Position numbers and translations under genes: made by a program. A stretch of DNA of 64,000 bases from Heyndrickxia oleronia (GTDB taxonomy: Bacteria; Bacillota; Bacilli; Bacillales; Bacillaceae_C): positions 3,008,001 to 3,072,000 of the forward strand of contig NZ_CP065424.1 in NCBI RefSeq assembly GCF_017809215.1, written 5' to 3'. The notes under the pieces are model-generated. The model did not search any database. It saw only the letters and a program-made list of their open reading frames with translations, and was not told the DNA's origin. Below are positions 1 to 9,174 of this stretch, one piece after another (position 1 is the stretch's first letter; every line of letters begins with the position of its first letter).

Positions 1-4
1 CTTA

Positions 5-30
5 AAAACCGCTAATAAGCGGTTTTTTCT
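5..30 (+). terminator. Rho-independent terminator of an off-window gene
   Basis: An 8-bp stem (AAAACCGC pairing with GCGGTTTT) with a 6-base loop runs into a T tract. It probably ends a plus-strand gene left of the window. Confidence 0.7.
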
Positions 31-227
31 TTGACTTTTTTTTACTAGTAATTTCGGAATATATCCCATACACTTCTAAATTATTAAACAATTCATAACA
101 TAATATATATTTAATTGAGATAATATGGTAAAATTTTCAATAGATATATATATTTCAACTAGATAAGTTTTACGAGCATATACCGAAGGGGTATTTAAAG
201 CGTAAAACAAATAAAGGGGGAATTCTC

Positions 228-815
228 ATGCGTTTTGAGAATAGAAAGTTTACCATTCTTGTTTCTATCGGAATTATTTGCATTTTGGGGTCATTCTTAT
301 TTCCTTTGTTTCTCGGAGCACTTATTCGTGAGATGATATTTTTTCAAAAGGGAGCATTTGCTTTTAGTTCTGACACTAGTTCTTATTTCATTTTTAGTAT
401 AGCATTTATTATCATTGGGATTACTCTAATTCTATTAGCAGTTGATCGAATTAGTGCAAAAATACGTTCAGTTATTTCTATCATTTTATTTCTTGTAGCA
501 GCAACTTCGATAGTTTTAAGTATTGATAATGTTTATTACGGAACTCAAAAAGGATTCTATTATAATGACATAAAATCATTAGGGACAACAGAAATTCCAT
601 GGGAAAGTATAATAGAGATGGAGGAAATATACATAAAAGAAGAATACAATAGGAGAGCACACCAACTTATATTTAAGCTCAATAATGGGAAAAAGTATGT
701 CATTGACTATAATTCATACCTTTCAGGTTATCATAAAAAAATTGAAGAATTTGTAAAATCACATGGTGGTAAAACAATTATTACTGAAATTAAAGAAATG
801 GATATAAATAAATGA
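228..815 (+). CDS. Multi-pass membrane protein of unknown function
   Basis: I do not recognise a family. The 195-residue product has three hydrophobic segments (about residues 8-32, 50-72 and 78-98) followed by a soluble C-terminal half of about 95 residues. That half alternates short strands with polar turns, like the PH-type domains attached to small Firmicute membrane proteins, but this is only a resemblance. The ATG is preceded by a strong ribosome binding site (AAAGGGGGAA, about 8 bases away). The gene stands alone between the left-edge terminator and a convergent hairpin shared with the yneJ-like gene, so it is probably monocistronic. Confidence 0.6.
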   Translation: MRFENRKFTILVSIGIICILGSFLFPLFLGALIREMIFFQKGAFAFSSDTSSYFIFSIAFIIIGITLILLAVDRISAKIRSVISIILFLVAATSIVLSIDNVYYGTQKGFYYNDIKSLGTTEIPWESIIEMEEIYIKEEYNRRAHQLIFKLNNGKKYVIDYNSYLSGYHKKIEEFVKSHGGKTIITEIKEMDINK

Positions 816-817
816 GA

Positions 818-844
818 AGGGCTGATCTAACGTTAGACAGCCCT
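818..844. terminator. Bidirectional terminator hairpin between convergent genes
   Basis: AGGGCTG pairs with CAGCCCT and the inner TCTAA with TTAGA, making an almost continuous 12-bp stem just after the stop codon of the plus-strand gene. There is no long T run on either side, so it may be a moderate terminator. Confidence 0.5.
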
Positions 845-856
845 CCATCTATTATT

Positions 857-1339
857 TTATATCCCTTTTGTCTGTATTTCTAAATCGTTAAGTAGCTTAC
901 GATATTGTACATACATTGCTACGCGCCACGGAACAATCATTCCGAATGCCAGTAAGAAGAACATACCACTTAATTGTCCAAGATCGATTTCAGAACTTAA
1001 AATGATTTTAGCGACAACTCTGATAAGTAGTAAACCGATTAAAATAAATCCAAATGCCTTTGAGCGTTTCAAATAAATATCATTATCACGGATTTCAAAC
1101 CTCGATGTTTTAATCAATACTATAGAGAACAACATCCCCACTAAGACTGCTTCAAGAAGTTCAGAAAATGTTACTCTAAAAACTGGAACAATGAACATTA
1201 ACATCCCAGTACTCATAAATATCGGAGGTAAAATAATTTTTTTCGCAGAAGCAGGTTTATTCGATGCTTTTGTCCGAATAAAAATAACAAACAAACCCAT
1301 TGCTAGTGCAACAACAGTGGAAATTATTATTTCAAGCAT
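857..1339 (-). CDS. yneJ: CcdC-like membrane protein (YneJ family)
   Basis: The product is a 160-residue integral membrane protein with about five hydrophobic helices. It lies in the ccdA-yneI-yneJ arrangement known from Bacillus subtilis, where ccdA is needed for cytochrome c maturation; the role of yneJ (ccdC) itself is not established. An upstream in-frame ATG would add 17 residues, but I chose the start at 1339 because AAAGAGG lies about 9 bases before it and the length then equals that of the B. subtilis protein. The gene faces the same way as yneI and ccdA, but a gap of about 250 bases and a terminator separate it from yneI, which lies upstream of it. Confidence 0.8.
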   Translation of the reverse strand: MLEIIISTVVALAMGLFVIFIRTKASNKPASAKKIILPPIFMSTGMLMFIVPVFRVTFSELLEAVLVGMLFSIVLIKTSRFEIRDNDIYLKRSKAFGFILIGLLLIRVVAKIILSSEIDLGQLSGMFFLLAFGMIVPWRVAMYVQYRKLLNDLEIQTKGI

Positions 1340-1565
1340 AGAAATCATCCTCTTTTTTACTTTTGATGTCAAATTTCTCGATAATAACAATCTATATTAT
1401 AACGGATATCTAAAAAAAGCGAAATTATTATGTAAAGAATTAAAAAAGTGGATGTTCAAACAAGTAATTATTTGTGAATAATTTGACTAACGAGCGTAAC
1501 TCTAGCTGATATTTTCACAAAGGAACACTTTTTAAGTTGACTGACTAAGATATATTTTATAAGCA

Positions 1566-1593
1566 ATAAAAAAACCACTCTATACGAATGGTT
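1566..1593 (-). terminator. Terminator after the yneI-like gene
   Basis: On the minus strand AACCATTC pairs with GAGTGGTT (one mismatch), followed by a run of seven T residues, directly after the stop codon of the receiver-domain gene. Confidence 0.75.
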
Positions 1594-1953
1594 CTATCCT
1601 AATACTTTGTCAATAGCTTCATTTACACGATTTTCATTAAATGGTTTTACGATATAGTCTTTTGCACCAGCTTCGATCGCATCCATTACCATCTTTTGCT
1701 GCCCCATAGAAGAGCACATGACAATTTTAGCATCAGGAAATTCCTTTTTTATTTCCTTTACAGCATCCAGTCCAGTCATTTCTGGCATTGTAATATCCAT
1801 TGTGACTATTTCCGGCTTTAATTTACGATAAAGCTCGACTGCCTCCCGTCCGTTTTCAGCCTCACCAATTACAATATGATTTGCCTTTTCTAACATATTT
1901 GTTAAAGTAACTCTCATAAATTTTGCATCATCTACCACTAAAATTTTGGCCAA
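1594..1953 (-). CDS. yneI: Single-domain CheY-like response regulator (YneI)
   Basis: The 119-residue product is a receiver domain alone with no output domain. The acidic pair is Asp8-Asp9 (ILVVDDAKFM), the phosphoacceptor is Asp53 (TMDITMPEM), and the conserved Ser and Lys occur in IVMCSS and YIVKPF. By position next to ccdA it corresponds to B. subtilis yneI (ccdB). Its signalling partner is unknown. It could be a phosphate sink or a protein-interaction switch. It has its own terminator and a 200-base gap before ccdA. Confidence 0.88.
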   Translation of the reverse strand: MAKILVVDDAKFMRVTLTNMLEKANHIVIGEAENGREAVELYRKLKPEIVTMDITMPEMTGLDAVKEIKKEFPDAKIVMCSSMGQQKMVMDAIEAGAKDYIVKPFNENRVNEAIDKVLG

Positions 1954-2154
1954 AGATGTTTCCCCCTCATATCCTACCTTAAACCATTTCTCTCTGAGTG
2001 GTTGTTAATAACATATATTAAATATATCAAAAATTTTCATAACTTTCCATTCAATTTCAAACAATTTCAATTCTATCATAAAGCAGGATTTTTTAATAAT
2101 TATCAACAAATCTTATATAAGTAATCTTTATCGATATTCTACCAAAAATGATAA

Positions 2155-2862
2155 CTAAAAACCTTGAAATCCTCCGAATAGTGCAGACATATAGCTAGTA
2201 AGAATAGTCATCCAATTAAAGAAAAGAAAAATACCCATTACGATCATTAAGTAGCCGCCAACCTTGACTATCTTATTACTATATTTCCGAATCCAAGAAA
2301 GCTTTCCAATAAAGAAAGACAAAATAAAAAATGGTATAGCAAACCCTAATACATAAGCAACCATATATGGGACAGCAGAACCTGGATTTTTTGCACCTAG
2401 TGCCATAACCGCTCCAAGAATCGGGCCTGTACACGGTGTCCATCCTGCAGCAAATGCCAAACCTATCAGTACTGAACCTAAATATCCAGATGGTCGATTT
2501 TTAAATTGAAAGCGGTGTTCTTTCATTAGAAATTCTGGTTTCAAAAATCCTACAATTATAAATCCAAAAAGAATAATTAGAATGGCTCCAATTTGCCTAA
2601 TAAGATCTTGATAGTTTTTGAATATATTTCCAATCAAGGATGTTCCAAATCCTAGACCAATAAACACAATTGAAAATCCTAAAATAAAAAATAACGTATG
2701 TAAGAGACTTCTTTTTTGAAGCATCGCGTTCTCCGCTTTTAATTCATTTACAGACATACCCGTTATATATGAAACAAATGCTGGATATAGCGGTAAGCAA
2801 CATGGAGAAATAAAACTTAAAAAACCTGCTCCAAGTGCCAAAAATATACTAATGTCAGTCAT
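2155..2862 (-). CDS. ccdA: Cytochrome c biogenesis protein CcdA (thiol transporter)
   Basis: CcdA passes reducing equivalents across the cytoplasmic membrane for cytochrome c maturation and, in spore formers, for spore cortex synthesis. Six hydrophobic helices are visible. The two redox cysteine motifs of the family are present: [11 protein letters not shown] near the N-terminus and [12 protein letters not shown] near the middle. The ATG at 2862 gives 235 residues, the usual length, and has AGGAG about 9 bases upstream; an earlier in-frame ATG adds seven residues and is less likely. The close match across the whole length to the B. subtilis protein I remember makes the identity secure. Confidence 0.95.
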   Translation of the reverse strand: MTDISIFLALGAGFLSFISPCCLPLYPAFVSYITGMSVNELKAENAMLQKRSLLHTLFFILGFSIVFIGLGFGTSLIGNIFKNYQDLIRQIGAILIILFGFIIVGFLKPEFLMKEHRFQFKNRPSGYLGSVLIGLAFAAGWTPCTGPILGAVMALGAKNPGSAVPYMVAYVLGFAIPFFILSFFIGKLSWIRKYSNKIVKVGGYLMIVMGIFLFFNWMTILTSYMSALFGGFQGF

Positions 2863-3019
2863 AAAAAACATCTCCTGATCCATTTTTATTCATTTTACCA
2901 GAGTTTACCCTAGGTTATTACCGAATATTGTGTGAAAAATTTTCTTTAAGTTTCAAAAGACAATATATGGGTAAACAGAAACTACCATTACTTTTTCAAC
3001 AAACCACAAGAGAAAAGTT

Positions 3020-3048
3020 TTGAAAAAGTGTAAAAGATTGGTTATACT
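3020..3048 (+). promoter_or_regulatory. Sigma-A type promoter for the Spo0E-like gene
   Basis: TTGAAA and TATACT are separated by exactly 17 bases, pointing at the small gene at 3179. The expected start site falls about 50 bases before the 13-bp repeats. Confidence 0.6.
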
Positions 3049-3108
3049 TTAAATAAATAGGCTCTTTATACTAAATCTAGTGGTTATCAGCCTAATAGAC
3101 ACAACATT

Positions 3109-3147
3109 CATTAATAACAATCATTAATAACAATCATTAATAACAAT
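3109..3147 (+). repeat. Three tandem copies of a 13-bp unit in the leader of the Spo0E-like gene
   Basis: The unit CATTAATAACAAT occurs three times without a mismatch and begins a fourth time (CATTAA). The array ends about 16 bases before the ribosome binding site. Confidence 0.9.
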
Positions 3148-3178
3148 CATTAAAATTATGGACGAAAGGAAATCATCC

Positions 3179-3352
3179 GTGAACAATAATCAACTTTCAA
3201 AACTAATTGAAAAAAAACGGGCTGATTTAATAGAAATCGTTAAAAACGAAGGTCTTAATTCCACTTTGGCCATAAAATATAGTCAAGAATTGGACGGATT
3301 ACTAATAAAGTACATCCAATTAGATATGAAAAAGAAAACGGCCATTGGTTAA
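3179..3352 (+). CDS. ynzD: Spo0E-like aspartyl-phosphate phosphatase (ynzD position)
   Basis: Small Spo0E-family proteins dephosphorylate Spo0A or related regulators and delay sporulation. The product is 57 residues and shows the family layout: one helix containing LIEKKRADLIE, a Gly-Leu turn, then a second helix with the signature SQELD. I place the start at the GTG at 3179 because AAAGGA lies 8 bases upstream; an ATG at 3158 has no comparable site. It sits beside ccdA as ynzD does in B. subtilis. The substrate cannot be told from sequence. Confidence 0.85.
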   Translation: MNNNQLSKLIEKKRADLIEIVKNEGLNSTLAIKYSQELDGLLIKYIQLDMKKKTAIG

Positions 3353-3398
3353 TAGAAAATCCTCCCTATATACTACTAAATATATGCACAAAAATGCA

Positions 3399-3429
3399 AA
3401 AAACGAGTATTAAGATACCCGTTTTTTAT
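3399..3429 (+). terminator. Terminator of the Spo0E-like gene
   Basis: AAAACGAGTAT pairs with ATACCCGTTTT (one mismatch), followed by a T-rich tail. Confidence 0.75.
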
Positions 3430-3611
3430 TTTTTTGACCTTTTAATTTGCAGCTCTTTTCTCAAAGGAATGAAGGACTTGTCGATCTTCAACCTTTTTTT
3501 AGTTAAAACATTACCTAAATAGAAACAATGGTTGAGAAAATATTTAGTAAGAAGTGTTCATTGTTACATTGACAGACAATACGTTTCTAATTACTTTATA
3601 GTAAGGTTTGG

Positions 3612-5396
3612 TTAACTTTCAACCGCTTCTTTCAATCCGTTTTGTAATAAGTACATTTTGTGGTATAACCCGTTTAATGCAATTAATTCTTGATGGGAGC
3701 CTCGTTCAACAATTTCTCCTTGATGAAGAACTAAAATTAAATCTGCATCTTGAATCGTAGATAATCGATGCGCAATCGCAATTGTTGTTCTCCCTTTCCG
3801 CATATCTGCAAGTGCCTCTTGGATTGCCTCTTCTGTTTCAGTATCAATATTAGCTGTCGCTTCATCTAAAACTAATATCTTCGGATCTGTTACCATTGTT
3901 CTTGCAAAAGCTATAAGCTGTCGTTGACCACTTGAAAAAGTAGAGCCTCTTTCTACAACTTTATGATCATAGCGGTCTTGTAATTTTTCAATAAAAGAGT
4001 GTGCTTGAACAAATTTGGCTGCATCTTCAATTTGCCCATCTTCAAGATTTGGGTTATGAAGACGTATATTATCCTTGATTGTTCCAAAAAACAGAAATGG
4101 ATCTTGTAATACTAATCCTAATTTAGTTCGTAATTCTTTGATGGGATACTCTTTTATTGATTTTCCATCAATTAAAATTTCTCCACGTTCAAATTCATAA
4201 AACCTCATCATCAAATTTATAGTGGAGCTTTTTCCACTACCTGTGTGACCAACTAAGGCAATAGTTTGACCAGGTAACGCTTTGAAAGAAATGTTTTTCA
4301 GTACATCACGTTTCCCATCATATGAAAAACTGACATTTCTAAATTCAATCTCTCCATTTTTAATTTGTAAATTCTGATTACTTTCTTGATGAGGTGCGAC
4401 TTCTTTTTCATCAATAATACGAAAAACTCTTGATGCTGCGACAATTGCTTGTTGAAACATCGATAAACGAAACATCATTTGATTCACAGGTTCAAAAAAA
4501 CGATCTAAATAATTTACAAAAGCATAAAGCACGCCTATTTCAATTGTATGATTAAAGGAAGATATTCCAAAATAACTAAGTACAATAATTAAAGCGAAAA
4601 CATATACTAAATCGATTGCGGGACGCAATAGTAATCCATCAATTTTAATATTCTTCATTCCAGCATTATAATGTTTATTATTTATATCGGAAAACTCTTT
4701 ACGAAATCTTTTCTCCTGACGAAATACTTGAATAATAGACATTCCTTGCAATGATTCACTTAATTTTGCATTTAGTTGGCTTAACCTCTCTCGCAAATCT
4801 TGGTAAAAAGCAGAACTATATTTTCGGTATAGTCCCATGATAAAAACGAGTATGGGTAAAATACATAGGCAAAAGATTGCTAGTTTTACATTTAAAGCAA
4901 ACATCGCTATAAAGATCCCGATAATTAAAAAGAAGCCTTGAATAAAGGTAACCAATACATTCACAAACATATCATTTATTGCCTCAGTGTCGTTTGTGAC
5001 TCGTGATACAATACTTCCTGCAGGTGTTTTATCAAAATATTTCATTCCAAGGCCATGGACTTTTGAGAAAACGTCAATTCTAAGTTGCTGGATGATTTTC
5101 ACAGCAATTTCTTGAAATTTATATAATTGAAAATAAGAAACAACCACCTTAAATACTTGTATAAAAATATATAATAAAGCAAGATTTACTAATGGTTGAT
5201 ATGGGAATTCTTTAGGTGTTAAATAATCATCAATAAACACTTTTACCAATATTGGTCCATATATATCGCCTATCGTCGCTAATAATAATAGAAAAAATGC
5301 AAATATAAGCATTTTCATATGTGGTTTCGTATAGCTCATTAAGCGAATTAAAATTTTTCTTTGCTCTTTTCCAGTCATTGTTTTCTGCTTATCCAT
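3612..5396 (-). CDS. ABC multidrug exporter half-transporter, catalytically competent subunit (YheH/BmrD-like)
   Basis: The 594-residue half-transporter has an N-terminal six-helix exporter domain (about residues 25-320) and a C-terminal ATPase (about 350-590). Walker A is GHTGSGKSS and Walker B ends LVLDEATA with the catalytic glutamate. The signature reads FSSGQ instead of LSGGQ. Together with the upstream partner this is the pattern of heterodimeric exporters of the BmrC/BmrD (YheI/YheH) type, in which one ATP site is canonical and the other degenerate. It follows the partner gene after a 6-base gap, so the two are cotranscribed. The substrate range is unknown; drug export is inferred from the family. 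Confidence 0.88.
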   Translation of the reverse strand: MDKQKTMTGKEQRKILIRLMSYTKPHMKMLIFAFFLLLLATIGDIYGPILVKVFIDDYLTPKEFPYQPLVNLALLYIFIQVFKVVVSYFQLYKFQEIAVKIIQQLRIDVFSKVHGLGMKYFDKTPAGSIVSRVTNDTEAINDMFVNVLVTFIQGFFLIIGIFIAMFALNVKLAIFCLCILPILVFIMGLYRKYSSAFYQDLRERLSQLNAKLSESLQGMSIIQVFRQEKRFRKEFSDINNKHYNAGMKNIKIDGLLLRPAIDLVYVFALIIVLSYFGISSFNHTIEIGVLYAFVNYLDRFFEPVNQMMFRLSMFQQAIVAASRVFRIIDEKEVAPHQESNQNLQIKNGEIEFRNVSFSYDGKRDVLKNISFKALPGQTIALVGHTGSGKSSTINLMMRFYEFERGEILIDGKSIKEYPIKELRTKLGLVLQDPFLFFGTIKDNIRLHNPNLEDGQIEDAAKFVQAHSFIEKLQDRYDHKVVERGSTFSSGQRQLIAFARTMVTDPKILVLDEATANIDTETEEAIQEALADMRKGRTTIAIAHRLSTIQDADLILVLHQGEIVERGSHQELIALNGLYHKMYLLQNGLKEAVES

Positions 5397-5402
5397 ATCT
5401 CT

Positions 5403-7151
5403 TTATCCCCCAAGCTCAACAAGCTCCTCAAGTTGTTGACGTTCATACATTGACTTATACCACCCATTTAGATTTAATAATTGATCATGCGTTCCACGTT
5501 CGATTATTTTTCCTTCCTCTAAGACAAGAATCAAATTGGCATGTTTAATTGCACTTAGTCGATGAGTGGCAATCATCGTTGTTTTCCCTTTCCTCTCTGA
5601 CTTCAGTGCATTGAGAATGGTTTCCTCTGTTTTGGCATCAACTGCAGATAAGGAGTCATCCAATATGAGTACTTCTGGATTCATTAATAATGCACGGGCG
5701 ATAGAAATCCTTTGTTTCTGCCCTCCAGAAAGCGATACTCCCTTTTCTCCAACCATCGTATGATACCCCTCTGTAAACTGAAGGATATCTTCATGTATAT
5801 TCGCTGTTATAGCAGCTTTTTCAATATTGTCTTGATTAGTGGATGGATTTGTAAAGGCGATGTTTTCACCAACGGTGCATGAAAACAAAAAGTGGTCCTG
5901 TGGAACATAGCCTATCGCTTCTCGTAATCGATCCATCTGATAATCTTCAATGAAATGTTCTCCAAAACGGATTTTTCCATTTAACCCATCGAATTCTCGT
6001 AAAAGTAGTTTAATAAGAGTAGTCTTTCCTGACCCTGTTTTCCCTACAATCCCTAGTGTCTCCCCTTGTTTTAGAAGAAAATGAATATTCTCTAGCACTG
6101 GTTTCGTTTCATTAGGATACTTAAATGACTGAATTTTAAATTCAATATCACCCTTCGGTACAGTATTCAAAGCCTCTGCCTTATCAATCATTTCGATAGG
6201 TTCAGATAGAAGTTGATCTACCCTAGCATATGAGGCTCTTCCACGTTCCATAATATTAAATAAACTTCCGAAGGCAAGCATTGGCCAAATTAATAGCCCG
6301 AGATATGTTGTAAAAGAAATGAGCTCCCCAAGTGTTAATTCATTTGCTAATACATATTTTGAACCAAATACAATAGATAGAAAGAAAGAGATGCCAATGA
6401 CAATTGAGATGGTTGGATCAAAAAGAGCGTCTATTTTTGCTACTGCAATATTTTTTTTGACAACGTCTTCTGATTGGGTACGGAACGATTCAATATCTTC
6501 CTTTTCTTGACCAAATGTTTTAATTACTTTCATTCCTGAAATGCTTTCTTGCGTCTTATCATTTAATGATGAAAACGCTTCTTGAGCATTATGAAATCGT
6601 TTATGTAATAATGAGCCATAATAGTTTGTTAATATTGCCATTATAGGCATTGGTAGTAAGGCAATAATCGTAAGCTTCCAGCTAATCGTTGTAGCCATTG
6701 CGATCACTACAAAGCCACCAGTCATAAGTGAATCTACAAACGTTAAAACACCTGACCCTGCAGTTCCTTGAATTGCTTGTAAATCATTTGTCGCATGCGC
6801 CATTAAATCCCCTACTCTTTTTTGTTGATAAAAAGAGGATGACATTTTTGTAAAATGACTAAATAAACGATTTCTTAATATACGTGCCAATTTTAATGAC
6901 GAACCAAAAATCATAATTCTCCAATAATAACGAAGAACATACATGGCAAGAGCGGCAATAATTAATACAGCAATCCATTTTGCTAATATTACTCCCGTTA
7001 ATTGATTCTCTTTAATTGTATCAACAATTATTCCTACAATTTTAGGAGGTATCAGTTGAAGAAACGCCACCATTGCTAATAATATTATTCCGGTTATATA
7101 AGCTTTTTTCTCTTGCTTAAAAAACCACATTAAATCAATAAAAACCTTCAT
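5403..7151 (-). CDS. ABC multidrug exporter half-transporter, degenerate subunit (YheI/BmrC-like)
   Basis: This is the first gene of the exporter operon, 582 residues with an N-terminal six-helix membrane domain and a C-terminal ATPase. Walker A (GKTGSGKTT) and a canonical signature (LSGGQ) are present, but Walker B ends LILDDS: aspartate replaces the catalytic glutamate. The canonical signature here would complete the functional site built on the other subunit, while this Walker B pairs with the altered FSSGQ signature of the partner. Such asymmetry is known for BmrC/BmrD-type heterodimers. The ATG follows GGGATTGGG. Confidence 0.88.
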   Translation of the reverse strand: MKVFIDLMWFFKQEKKAYITGIILLAMVAFLQLIPPKIVGIIVDTIKENQLTGVILAKWIAVLIIAALAMYVLRYYWRIMIFGSSLKLARILRNRLFSHFTKMSSSFYQQKRVGDLMAHATNDLQAIQGTAGSGVLTFVDSLMTGGFVVIAMATTISWKLTIIALLPMPIMAILTNYYGSLLHKRFHNAQEAFSSLNDKTQESISGMKVIKTFGQEKEDIESFRTQSEDVVKKNIAVAKIDALFDPTISIVIGISFFLSIVFGSKYVLANELTLGELISFTTYLGLLIWPMLAFGSLFNIMERGRASYARVDQLLSEPIEMIDKAEALNTVPKGDIEFKIQSFKYPNETKPVLENIHFLLKQGETLGIVGKTGSGKTTLIKLLLREFDGLNGKIRFGEHFIEDYQMDRLREAIGYVPQDHFLFSCTVGENIAFTNPSTNQDNIEKAAITANIHEDILQFTEGYHTMVGEKGVSLSGGQKQRISIARALLMNPEVLILDDSLSAVDAKTEETILNALKSERKGKTTMIATHRLSAIKHANLILVLEEGKIIERGTHDQLLNLNGWYKSMYERQQLEELVELGG

Positions 7152-7403
7152 CCCAATCCCTCGCTGTCTTCCTGAATAATAACTATATTTATTCTATAAT
7201 ATCAGAATTACAAATGCTTTCTAATTTTACCAAATGTTTCGATAATGAAAAAGAGTATTTATAAAGATTATTAAAAATCTGCCTTTCTTTTCATTTCTAC
7301 CATAAAATATATAACATCTTTAGGAAAAAATTATATTAATTGAGGATTCAACGAAAGCTTTTCACTTCAATCGAATTGAGGAACACTTCCACTTTTAAAC
7401 CCC
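7152..7403. other. Intergenic region upstream of the exporter operon
   Basis: AT-rich. I see no gene, no strong hairpin and no recognisable leader peptide upstream of the exporter operon. Confidence 0.4.
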
Positions 7404-7441
7404 AGAAAAAAGGACAGCCTCCTAATGTGGTGGCTGTCCTT
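7404..7441 (-). terminator. Terminator of the DUF692-like gene
   Basis: On the minus strand AAGGACAGCC pairs perfectly with GGCTGTCCTT and is followed by a T run. It lies about 80 bases beyond the stop codon. Confidence 0.8.
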
Positions 7442-7520
7442 AATACAAAAAACTTAATACTTTTACAGGTACACAATTCCCAATTACTGCTGCCTTTTGT
7501 GTAAGTTAAGTAAGCATCAT

Positions 7521-8342
7521 CTAATGTTGATTAAGCTTTACCATTTTATAAAACTCGGGTACTTGTTCAGCTAATACATTTTCTTCTGAACGCCACTCAA
7601 ATGCAGGTCCAACTCCACCGTATTCCATCGCTACAACCCACGGCTTTGAAAATTCTGCGTTCTCTATTTTTCTTAATACCCAAGAAGCTAGTTCCCAATC
7701 ATCTTTAGTCATTGGCATACTATCACGTAAACGCCCGTTTTCATCTTTTTGAATACCCGTAATATGAAGTTCTTTAAGACTAGATACTGGAAGTTGTGAA
7801 ATATACTCTTTTACATTTAAACCAAGGCATATTGATGTCATTTGAGCGTGAGCAGTATCTAATAAGAATGCACATCCAGTTCGTCTAACAATTTCCGAGA
7901 GAACAATAGGATCAATCACTGATTTCATCATATTATCACCCTTGCCTCGACAGATAACGTTTTCCATTATTACATTTTCTATGCCGATCTTATCGGCAAC
8001 TATTTCAATATCACGTATTACAGCATCCACCACTAAATTAATGTGAGACGGTTCGTCAGTTAGTACATCAAACTCGGGGTAATGTTTGGAATAGGCAACT
8101 GCATGAACATTTACATAAGGGGTTTGAGTCCAATTCTTTAATTCCTTAATTAAAGTCCAATCCACATTTTCAATCTGTCCAGAACCTGCGTTTAATCCAA
8201 AATGAACATAACAAGGCTTTGTCCTCTCAGCTCGTTGAATAAGTTCCCTACTAAAATCTGGACATTTAAACACATCAACATCTATTAAAGAGTCTTTAAT
8301 TAATTGCTCCGCCTCAGTAGAATAGTTAACAGCTACCTTCAT
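7521..8342 (-). CDS. DUF692/MNIO-like multinuclear iron protein, TIM-barrel fold
   Basis: The 273-residue product resembles the DUF692 group (multinuclear non-heme iron-dependent oxidative enzymes, MNIO). Several members modify cysteine-rich precursor peptides. Candidate metal ligands sit at expected strand ends: His in YVHFGLN, His in NVHAVAY, Asp and His in LLDTAHAQ, His in ELHITG, and Glu in AMEYGG. The start at 8342 has GAGGTGA 6 bases upstream. No precursor peptide gene or partner protein is visible next to it. A xylose-isomerase-like sugar epimerase is the main alternative, since the fold and ligand pattern are similar. Confidence 0.6.
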   Translation of the reverse strand: MKVAVNYSTEAEQLIKDSLIDVDVFKCPDFSRELIQRAERTKPCYVHFGLNAGSGQIENVDWTLIKELKNWTQTPYVNVHAVAYSKHYPEFDVLTDEPSHINLVVDAVIRDIEIVADKIGIENVIMENVICRGKGDNMMKSVIDPIVLSEIVRRTGCAFLLDTAHAQMTSICLGLNVKEYISQLPVSSLKELHITGIQKDENGRLRDSMPMTKDDWELASWVLRKIENAEFSKPWVVAMEYGGVGPAFEWRSEENVLAEQVPEFYKMVKLNQH

Positions 8343-8514
8343 GATATTCACCTCATAACTATTTTTTTAATCCATATATGCCTTTAATCATTTTTAAGCT
8401 ATTGTGCAAGTTTCACTAATATTACTCTTTTGAAATATTAACTACTAATCTCTCTACACCTTTAGATTTCTACTTAAATGAGGAATATACTCATTTTGTT
8501 TCACTTTTAGTTTT

Positions 8515-8946
8515 TTAAAATTCTATATAAAATGGATGACTGCTTTCGTCCAAACAGTATTCAATTCTTTGTCTGAAGTTCCCTACAGTCACCATTTTCA
8601 AAGCTTGTTCAATAGGATAGAACCCTACTTCCAAACTCTCTGATGAAGTTGTCAATTTACCTCCAATAGGTTTTCCTAAGAACAGCGTATTACAAATTGA
8701 TTTGTTTACATTTTGAAAAATTCCGCAAAATTTTAATACCTCAATATCAATACCTGTTTCCTCTTTAGTTTCCCTAATTGCAGCATCCTTCAAAGACTCT
8801 CCTTCTTCCACTTGCCCACCTGGCATTTCCCAACCTCTCCAAGGTCCCTTGATTAATAGAATTTCCTTTTCTTCATTAAGCACAATGGTTGCTGCGGAAA
8901 CTATATGTTTTGGCGGTATGAATACATTCGATGTACTTTGTTCCAA
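8515..8946 (-). CDS. NUDIX hydrolase
   Basis: The 143-residue product carries a complete Nudix box, running from GGQVEEGES through RETKEETGI (pattern G-x5-E-x7-REUxEExGU), so it should hydrolyse a nucleoside diphosphate linked to some group X. The substrate cannot be told. A good ribosome binding site (AAGGAGGGAG) lies before the ATG. It faces the same way as the DUF692-like gene with a gap of about 170 bases, so cotranscription is possible. Confidence 0.85.
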   Translation of the reverse strand: MEQSTSNVFIPPKHIVSAATIVLNEEKEILLIKGPWRGWEMPGGQVEEGESLKDAAIRETKEETGIDIEVLKFCGIFQNVNKSICNTLFLGKPIGGKLTTSSESLEVGFYPIEQALKMVTVGNFRQRIEYCLDESSHPFYIEF

Positions 8947-9108
8947 AAAACTCCCTCCTTAACTACATATATTAAAATATATTAACATTTTTTTAATTTT
9001 TAGAATAGAAAAATTTCTTATTAGAACATTATACAGTTCACAAAATTTCTAGTTTATTGACGTTACAGATAATAGCTTTTAATATCCAAATTATTATTAC
9101 CATATTTT

Positions 9109-9137
9109 TGTAACCTTTCTGTTAGTAAATACGTCAA
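9109..9137 (+). promoter_or_regulatory. ECF-type sigma promoter upstream of the sigma gene
   Basis: TGTAAC and CGTCAA are separated by 17 bases. This matches the promoter class of Bacillus ECF sigma factors (TGTAAC, then CGTC) and lies about 38 bases before the sigma gene, so autoregulation is likely. Confidence 0.7.
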
Positions 9138-9174
9138 TTCAGTAGTCGCTATCAAAAGGGGAGAAATAACAGTA

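Noticed and set aside
1191..1481. Plus-strand frame of 96 codons
   Set aside because: It is antisense to the yneJ-like gene, with no ribosome binding site and no protein-like pattern.
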